From positions 56,147-120,146 of the forward strand of contig NZ_LJJE01000091.1 in assembly GCF_001854765.1 (NCBI RefSeq): 64,000 bases of DNA, given 5' to 3'. Shown here piece by piece: positions 59,185 to 64,000 of this stretch. Positions within the stretch are counted from its first letter, which is position 1; every line of letters begins with the position of its first letter. The notes under the pieces were generated by a model. The model worked only from the letters and a program-made list of their open reading frames with translations, did not search any database and had not been told where the DNA came from. The stretch is from Vibrio sonorensis (GTDB lineage: Bacteria > Pseudomonadota > Gammaproteobacteria > Enterobacterales > Vibrionaceae). The position numbers and the translations under genes were made by a program.

Positions 59185-60378
59185 ATGTTAAATCGAATTT
59201 CCAGCTTCCATAATTATCAGTCAGTGCAAAATGACCTGCGTCGTCAAGAGCATGCGGTTCATCACAACCAAGCTCAACTGGCATCGGGTAAAAAACTGAT
59301 GAGCCCGAGCGATGACCCGCTTGCTACGCACTACATACAGAACATCAATCAGCAGTCAGAGCAACTACGCCAATATATGGATGGCATTGTTCTGTCTCGA
59401 AACCGCCTAGAACATCACGAAGTGATCGTGGCCAATACAGAGAGTTTTGCCGACGAAGCGAAGCGCACGGTAATGGAAATGATCAACGGTGCACTTTCAC
59501 CGGAAGACAGGTTCGCGAAAAAACGCGAGCTAGAAGAGATAGCCAACAATTTCTTAAATCTAGTCAATGTTCAAGACGAGTCGGGTAACTATATCTTTGC
59601 GGGTACCAAACCGAAGAATCAGCCTTTCTTTAAAGATAGGGATGGCAACGTGGTCTATGCCGGAGATGATTATCAACGCAAGATGAAAATCTCTAACGCT
59701 TTGGAAATGCCTATTAATGATCCAGGCAGCAAAATGTTTATGGAAATAGACAACCCGTTTGGCGATTTTGAACCGACTTACAAAATTGGCGAGTCTTCAG
59801 AACTGTTGTTAGAGAGAGCGATCAATACCAATGTGGACGATCAATCTACTTATAAACTGACGTTTGTCGACATGCCAAACAGCAAATATGGCTATCAGTT
59901 GGAACGAGATGGTTCGGTTGTACAGGCGGACGAGTTTGACCCTTCGCAAGGAATAAAATACGAAGGGGTAACCATTCAGGTTAAAGGGCAAATCGATAAA
60001 GGCGATGAAATCACCTTAGAGCCCCGTCGCACATACAGTATTTTTGAGACTTTTAACAAGGCGATGGAGTACTCACAGGGGTCGGTATCAGATACTTCCA
60101 ACACGGCGAAACTCCACCAATTAGTTCAAGAGTTCCACGCTGCCTTTATTCACTTGAACAAAGCGCGCACCGATGTAGGTGCAAGGTTAAACACCTTAGA
60201 TATTCAAGAAGAGCAGCACGAAGATTTTAAAATGACCCTAGCCAAATCTAAGAGTAGCTTCGAAGACTTAGATTACGCCGCTGCGGTTATAGAGTTCAAT
60301 GAAAACACTCGCGCACTGCAGGCTTCTCAGCAGGCATTCGGTAAGACGAAAGATCTCACATTGTTTAACTATATCTAA
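59185..60378 (+). CDS. flgL: Flagellar hook-filament junction protein FlgL (HAP3)
   Basis: A 397-residue junction protein of the flagellin superfamily with SGKKLMSPSDDPLATHYIQN near the N terminus, GNYIFAGTKPKNQPF, and the C-terminal LDYAAAVIEFNENTRALQAS helix. AAGGAGG lies before the ATG. Co-transcribed with flgK. Confidence 0.95.
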   Translation: MLNRISSFHNYQSVQNDLRRQEHAVHHNQAQLASGKKLMSPSDDPLATHYIQNINQQSEQLRQYMDGIVLSRNRLEHHEVIVANTESFADEAKRTVMEMINGALSPEDRFAKKRELEEIANNFLNLVNVQDESGNYIFAGTKPKNQPFFKDRDGNVVYAGDDYQRKMKISNALEMPINDPGSKMFMEIDNPFGDFEPTYKIGESSELLLERAINTNVDDQSTYKLTFVDMPNSKYGYQLERDGSVVQADEFDPSQGIKYEGVTIQVKGQIDKGDEITLEPRRTYSIFETFNKAMEYSQGSVSDTSNTAKLHQLVQEFHAAFIHLNKARTDVGARLNTLDIQEEQHEDFKMTLAKSKSSFEDLDYAAAVIEFNENTRALQASQQAFGKTKDLTLFNYI

Positions 60379-60379
60379 T

Positions 60380-60420
60380 AAATAAGCTCGATGTGCTATG
60401 CCTTCGAGCCTATTTATTGT
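60380..60420 (+). terminator. Terminator of flgKL
   Basis: Long imperfect stem AATAAATAAGCTCGA / TCGAGCCTATTTATT with one bulge and an 11-base loop, starting just after the flgL stop. Confidence 0.7.
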
Positions 60421-60453
60421 CGTTCAACAAGAACATGTAAAGACATGGCAATT

Positions 60454-60475
60454 GAGCGGCAAACGAGCGGCAAAC
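60454..60475 (+). promoter_or_regulatory. Tandem 11-bp GAGCGGCAAAC repeat upstream of flaA
   Basis: Two perfect adjacent copies (60454-60464 and 60465-60475), about 112-133 bp before the sigma-54 element. The core GCGGCAAA is the same word found before flgB, so it is a candidate site for the flagellar enhancer-binding protein. Confidence 0.5.
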
Positions 60476-60586
60476 GGATTGTCAGCTCGACTTAAGTAGA
60501 AAAAAGCAAGGAAGCAGTAAGTAATTAATGCGTTGTAACTTATTGAAATGGCTTGATTTTGAAATAAATTTTTACTGATTTAAAAG

Positions 60587-60604
60587 TTGGCACGCTAATT
60601 GGAT
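60587..60604 (+). promoter_or_regulatory. Sigma-54 promoter for flaA
   Basis: TTGGCACGCTAATTGGAT: perfect -24 TGGCAC and correct spacing; -12 reads TTGGA instead of TTGCA, one mismatch at the usual C. flaA is the sigma-54-dependent flagellin in V. cholerae. Confidence 0.82.
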
Positions 60605-60703
60605 AGTTTTAAGTACAGTAGACAAACAAGTTTATAAACCGGTGCGAACTGGTTAAGCAAGTCATTCACGGTCAGTGCTTCCAAATGAGATTAAGCTGGC
60701 CGC

Positions 60704-60721
60704 TTCGCAAGCACTTGCGAA
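60704..60721 (+). promoter_or_regulatory. Hairpin next to the flaA ribosome site
   Basis: TTCGCAAG-CA-CTTGCGAA is a perfect 8-bp inverted repeat ending 7 bp before AGGAGAG and 19 bp before the flaA ATG. It could shape the mRNA leader. Confidence 0.5.
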
Positions 60722-60740
60722 CTCACTAGGAGAGCAAACT

Positions 60741-61879
60741 ATGACCATAACTGTAAACACTAACGTCTCGGCGATGACAGCCCAGCGTTACCTAAGCAAA
60801 GCCACCGGGGAACTCAACACCTCTATGGAACGTTTGTCTTCCGGTGCAAAGATCAACAGTGCTAAAGATGATGCTGCGGGTCTACAGATTTCTAACCGAT
60901 TGACCGCTCAGTCAAGAGGCCTTGATGTCGCAATGCGTAACGCAAATGACGGTATCTCGATTGCCCAAACTGCTGAAGGTGCGATGAACGAATCAACCAG
61001 TATTCTGCAGCGTATTCGTGACTTGTCACTACAATCGGCTAACGGTACCAACTCGGCGTCAGAGCGCCAAGCACTAAATGAAGAAGTGACCGCACTTCAA
61101 GATGAACTTAACCGTATTGCGGAAACCACTTCTTTTGGTGGTCGTAAACTACTGAACGGTTCATTTGGCGAAGCGTCCTTTCAGATCGGTGCAAGTTCTG
61201 GTGAAGCGATCATCATGGGGCTAACAAGCATACGTGCAGATGACTTCAGAATGGGTGGTCAGAGCTTTATCTCAGAACAAGGCAAAGGCAAAGACTGGGG
61301 TGTTCCAGCAACGGCAAAAGACCTTAAGTTTGAGTTTACAACTAAAGATGGTGAAGCCATTACCTTAGATATCATCGCTAAAGAAGGTGACGATATCGAA
61401 GAGCTGGCTACCTACATCAATGGTCAAACAGACAAGCTAAAAGCTTCTGTTGATCAAGATGCAAGCTGCAACTCTTTGCCGCAGAGCCAAACTTAGAAGG
61501 CAACCTGAATATTTCCGGTGGTCTGGCGAGTGAACTTGGTCTTAATGGCGGTCCTGGTGTTGCGTCGACGGTACAGAGTATTGATGTACGTAGTGTTGGT
61601 GGTGCACAGAATGCCGTAGGCATTATTGACTCTGCATTGCGATACGTAGACTCACAACGAGCTGACCTTGGTGCGAAACAAAACCGACTCAGCCACAGTA
61701 TAAACAACCTGGCGAACATCCAGGAGAATGTAGAAGCGTCGAACAGCCGAATTCGCGACACAGATTTTGCGAAAGAAACCACGGCAATGACTAAGGCGCA
61801 AATATTGCAGCAAGCTGGTACTTCAATACTGGCCCAAGCAAAACAGTTGCCAAACTCTGCAATGACTCTATTGCAGTAG
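60741..61879 (+). CDS. flaA: Polar flagellin, FlaA type (single-base frameshift)
   Basis: A filament subunit. The start [18 protein letters not shown] follows AGGAGAG. The N-terminal domain has [20 protein letters not shown] and [16 protein letters not shown]. As read, the frame breaks at 61461 and stops at 61496; adding one G gives [19 protein letters not shown] and continues through [16 protein letters not shown] sequence to [18 protein letters not shown] at 61879, 379 residues, the size I recall for V. cholerae FlaA, which it resembles strongly. The name follows V. cholerae use; V. parahaemolyticus labels its flagellins differently. A real frameshift would remove the polymerising C-terminal helix. 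Confidence 0.93.
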
Positions 61880-62063
61880 TTCGGGAAGTCTTTATTGATG
61901 TTGACTCAGACGTGAGTATCAATAGAGCCTTCTTGGCAAGCGTGATGGAAACAGGGTTGTAAGTTCTCTCTCTCACCCTGCTTACAACTCCGTAAATATC
62001 ACGCACTCGGCAGCCCTAATGTGTCATTTCTCTCGATCTCCACATTAGCGTTTGCTACCAAAT

Positions 62064-62098
62064 AGCCCCGGTTCTCTCAAAGGAAAAGGGGCTTTTTC
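62064..62098 (+). terminator. First terminator after flaA
   Basis: AGCCCC/GGGGCT stem with an 18-base loop and five T residues; 185 bp after the flaA stop. Confidence 0.75.
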
Positions 62099-62104
62099 TC
62101 TTCT

Positions 62105-62140
62105 ACCCCGATGGTTATATAGATAGCCGTCGGGGTTTTC
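62105..62140 (+). terminator. Second terminator after flaA
   Basis: ACCCCGATGG / CCGTCGGGGT stem with one G-T pair and four T residues, directly after the first terminator. Confidence 0.8.
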
Positions 62141-62333
62141 GTTTATTAGTTTTATCTGCGCTTGCCCCTTCTTTGCTAGGGTATTGAATCGGCTGGAGGT
62201 AAATCGCGTGCTTCAGGTTGATTTGCTCATCGGCACAAGCGGCGAAAACTTTAAAAACTTTTATCATATCTGTCGTTAACCTCTCTAACTCACTCTCTTC
62301 CCATTAATTTTTCAGAATTTTCATAATTTCTTC

Positions 62334-62360
62334 TAAAGGAAATCCAGAGTAAGTCGCTAA
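62334..62360 (+). promoter_or_regulatory. Sigma-28 (FliA) promoter for flaC
   Basis: TAAAGGAA (62334-62341), 11 bp, GTCGCTAA (62353-62360) against the consensus TAAAGTTT - 11 bp - GCCGATAA; six of eight -10 bases match. Confidence 0.78.
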
Positions 62361-62452
62361 TAAAGGTACTTTGAGAGAACTAATTGGTTTACCGAGACGT
62401 CGGAAACCGTTCGGAACTTCCGCTTCGCCGGAAATCAATAGGAGAGACCACT

Positions 62453-63586
62453 ATGGCGGTTAATGTAAACACCAATGTTTCAGCGATGACAGCGCAACGC
62501 TATTTGAATAGCGCGCAAGAGTCGCAGCAAGCATCAATGGAACGTTTATCATCTGGCTTTAAGATCAACAGTGCAAAAGATGACGCAGCGGGTCTGCAAA
62601 TCTCGAACAGGTTGAACGTGCAAAGTCGCGGTTTAGATGTAGCGGTACGTAACGCGAATGACGGTATTTCGATTGCTCAGACTGCTGAAGGAGCAATGAA
62701 CGAAACTACTAACATTCTACAACGTATGCGAGATCTATCATTGCAGTCTGCAAACGGCTCAAACTCTCAGTCAGAGCGTGTTGCAATCCAAGAAGAGATT
62801 GGTGCACTTAACGACGAGTTAAACCGTATTGCAGAAACTACCTCTTTTGGTGGTAATAAACTGCTCAATGGTACCTTTGCGACTAAGTCATTCCAGATTG
62901 GTGCAGATAACGGTGAAGCAGTAATGCTGTCACTGAACAATATGCGCAGTGATGAGTCTATGATGGGCGGCAACAGCTATGTTGCAGCTAACGGTAAAGA
63001 CAAAGACTGGGCTGTACAAGCAGGCGCAAACGACCTAACAATCACGTTAACTGACCAATTTGGCCAAGAGCAAAACATTGCTGTAGCGGCAAAAGCTGGT
63101 GATGATATCGAAGAACTTGCGACTTACATCAATGGTCAGACAGACCTTGTTAAAGCGTCGGTTGATGAAGAAGGTCGTATGCAGATCTTCACCGATAACA
63201 ACCGAGTACAAGGTACAGCGGCATTTGGTGGTAGTCTAGCGAGTGAACTTAGCTTCGGTGAAGCAAAAGGCGTAACAGTAGACACTATCGATGTTCGTAC
63301 CGTTGGTGGCGCACAAGAATCAGTCGCTATTGTCGATGCAGCGCTTAAATTTGTAGATAGCCACCGTGCGGAGCTTGGTGCATTCCAAAACCGTTTCGGC
63401 CACGCTATCAACAACTTAGACAACATTAACGAAAACGTTAATTCTTCTAAGAGCCGAATCAAAGACACTGACTTTGCGAAAGAGACAACGGCATTGACCA
63501 AGTCTCAGATCCTGAGCCAAGCATCGAGCTCAGTACTTGCTCAAGCTAAGCAAGCTCCAAACTCAGCTTTGGGTCTTCTAGGCTAA
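62453..63586 (+). CDS. flaC: Polar flagellin, FlaC type
   Basis: A 377-residue flagellin starting [18 protein letters not shown] behind AGGAGAG. The frame is intact: N-terminal [16 protein letters not shown], middle [22 protein letters not shown]-terminal [17 protein letters not shown] and [19 protein letters not shown]. It is paralogous to flaA over its whole length. The sigma-28 promoter fits a minor, late flagellin. Name by analogy with V. cholerae. Confidence 0.95.
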   Translation: MAVNVNTNVSAMTAQRYLNSAQESQQASMERLSSGFKINSAKDDAAGLQISNRLNVQSRGLDVAVRNANDGISIAQTAEGAMNETTNILQRMRDLSLQSANGSNSQSERVAIQEEIGALNDELNRIAETTSFGGNKLLNGTFATKSFQIGADNGEAVMLSLNNMRSDESMMGGNSYVAANGKDKDWAVQAGANDLTITLTDQFGQEQNIAVAAKAGDDIEELATYINGQTDLVKASVDEEGRMQIFTDNNRVQGTAAFGGSLASELSFGEAKGVTVDTIDVRTVGGAQESVAIVDAALKFVDSHRAELGAFQNRFGHAINNLDNINENVNSSKSRIKDTDFAKETTALTKSQILSQASSSVLAQAKQAPNSALGLLG

Positions 63587-63601
63587 GCTAAATTAAGAGA
63601 T

Positions 63602-63629
63602 AAAAATCCAGCTTCGGCTGGATTTTTTT
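63602..63629 (+). terminator. Terminator of flaC
   Basis: AAAAATCCAGC-TTCG-GCTGGATTTTTTT: perfect stem with a UUCG loop, 15 bp after the stop. Confidence 0.93.
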
Positions 63630-63711
63630 GCCTTAAATTTGGATGCCCCGGAACTGAGAGGGAAATGGACTTTTTGAACCACCGAGTAATCGAACAAGAG
63701 TACCAAGAGCG

Positions 63712-63759
63712 GTAGAACAACATAACCGCAGAACAGTAGAACAACAGAACCACAGAACG
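63712..63759. repeat. Tandem 24-bp imperfect repeat
   Basis: Two adjacent 24-bp units (63712-63735 and 63736-63759) differ at 3 of 24 positions; both contain GTAGAACAACA and GCAGAAC/ACAGAAC. The flanks (from about 63675) have degenerate versions of the same GAAC-rich word. The region is noncoding between flaC and tRNA-Gln. Confidence 0.75.
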
Positions 63760-63805
63760 ACGGAGCGCCAAAAAAGGGCAAACTTAATAGGATTGAAGGG
63801 CTAGA

Positions 63806-63832
63806 TAAAACAACACCCAGCATAGCCGGGTG
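63806..63832 (-). terminator. Terminator downstream of tRNA-Gln
   Basis: On the minus strand ACACCC/GGGTGT hairpin followed by TGTTTTAT; 57 bp beyond the tRNA 3' end. Confidence 0.65.
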
Positions 63833-63888
63833 TGAGCTAAGAGAGCTCCTTTCGGTTGTCTCTTAAAGCGATGGTGCATAAATAAGGT

Positions 63889-63963
63889 TGGCAGGTCTAC
63901 CTGGATTCGAACCAGGGAATGGCGGCATCAAAAGCCGCTGCCTTACCACTTGGCGATAGACCT
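63889..63963 (-). tRNA. tRNA-Gln(TTG)
   Basis: On the minus strand: acceptor AGGTCTA/TAGACCT, D arm, anticodon stem GCGGC/GCCGC with loop TTTTGAT (anticodon TTG), T arm CCTGG-TTCGAAT-CCAGG, discriminator G and an encoded CCA; 75 bases with CCA. More tRNA genes may follow beyond the window edge. Confidence 0.96.
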
Positions 63964-64000
63964 AACACAAGAATATGTAATAAGTGTAGAAGAAAAGAGG

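Larger units (their letters stand above)
61880..62452. other. flaA-flaC intergenic region
   Basis: 573 bp with two tandem terminators (62064-62098, 62105-62140), a sigma-28 promoter (62334-62360) and a leader with a small hairpin before flaC. No other gene seen. Confidence 0.7.

Noticed and set aside
63583..63823. Reading frames over the GAAC-rich repeat region
   Set aside because: Low-complexity translations on the minus strand without ribosome sites; they arise from the repeats.

Overview
The window is a chromosome segment of a Vibrio (Gammaproteobacteria, Vibrionaceae). The evidence is the toxR-toxS pair divergent from htpG, the Vibrio-type sheathed polar flagellum genes flgT/flgO/flgP, tandem flagellins behind flgKL, and a gene order (ptsHI-crr, cysK, cysZ, zipA, ligA, porin, qmcA, cnoX, toxRS, htpG, adk, hemH) that I remember as conserved in V. 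cholerae. I cannot name the species. Nearly everything is core genome; I see no prophage, transposase, integron, CRISPR array or rRNA.

Layout. 1-5.2 kb: the corC-ybeY-ybeZ-miaB run (RNA maturation and metal efflux) with ubiF divergent. 5.2-8 kb: ptsH-ptsI-crr, the general PTS proteins. 8-13.5 kb: cysK, cysZ, zipA, ligA. 14-16.4 kb: a porin, a DUF2057 protein and a tiny exported protein. 16.7-21.3 kb: ybbJ, qmcA, cnoX, ybbO, yfcH. 21.5-23.8 kb: a tightly overlapping operon of two DUF1538 membrane proteins, a P-II-like protein and a CBS-pair protein, the least understood system here. 23.9-29.1 kb: yfcE, a SelW-like protein, a TauE/SafE permease, toxS, toxR and htpG. 29.4-34.4 kb: adk, hemH, and a copper operon (copA plus a DUF411 protein) behind a CueR-type operator. 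34.8-38.8 kb: a second porin plus DUF2057 pair, gltX and an unknown protein. 39-43.4 kb: nagE (IICB), an OmpR-type two-component system and a small monooxygenase. 43.4-63.6 kb: tRNA-Arg, then the flagellar block flgT / flgOP / flgN-flgM-flgA / cheV-cheR / flgBCDE / flgFGHIJ / flgKL / flaA / flaC, and finally tRNA-Gln.

How the genes work together. Crr, HPr and EI supply phosphate to PTS permeases such as NagE, which here has no IIA domain of its own. The flagellar block shows its regulatory hierarchy: sigma-54 promoters lie before flgB, flgF, flgK, flaA and probably flgO, and sigma-28 promoters before flgM and flaC. A repeated GCGGCAA word lies upstream of several of the sigma-54 promoters.

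Main caution. Eight genes (ligA, qmcA, the first DUF1538 gene, htpG, flgA, flgD, flgE, flaA) each carry one single-base deletion that breaks the frame late or in the middle of a conserved protein. Nearly all are explained by loss of one G or C from a run of two or three, most often GGC read as GC. Because the hits include an essential gene and many parts of one intact machine, they look like a systematic sequencing or assembly error rather than real pseudogenes.
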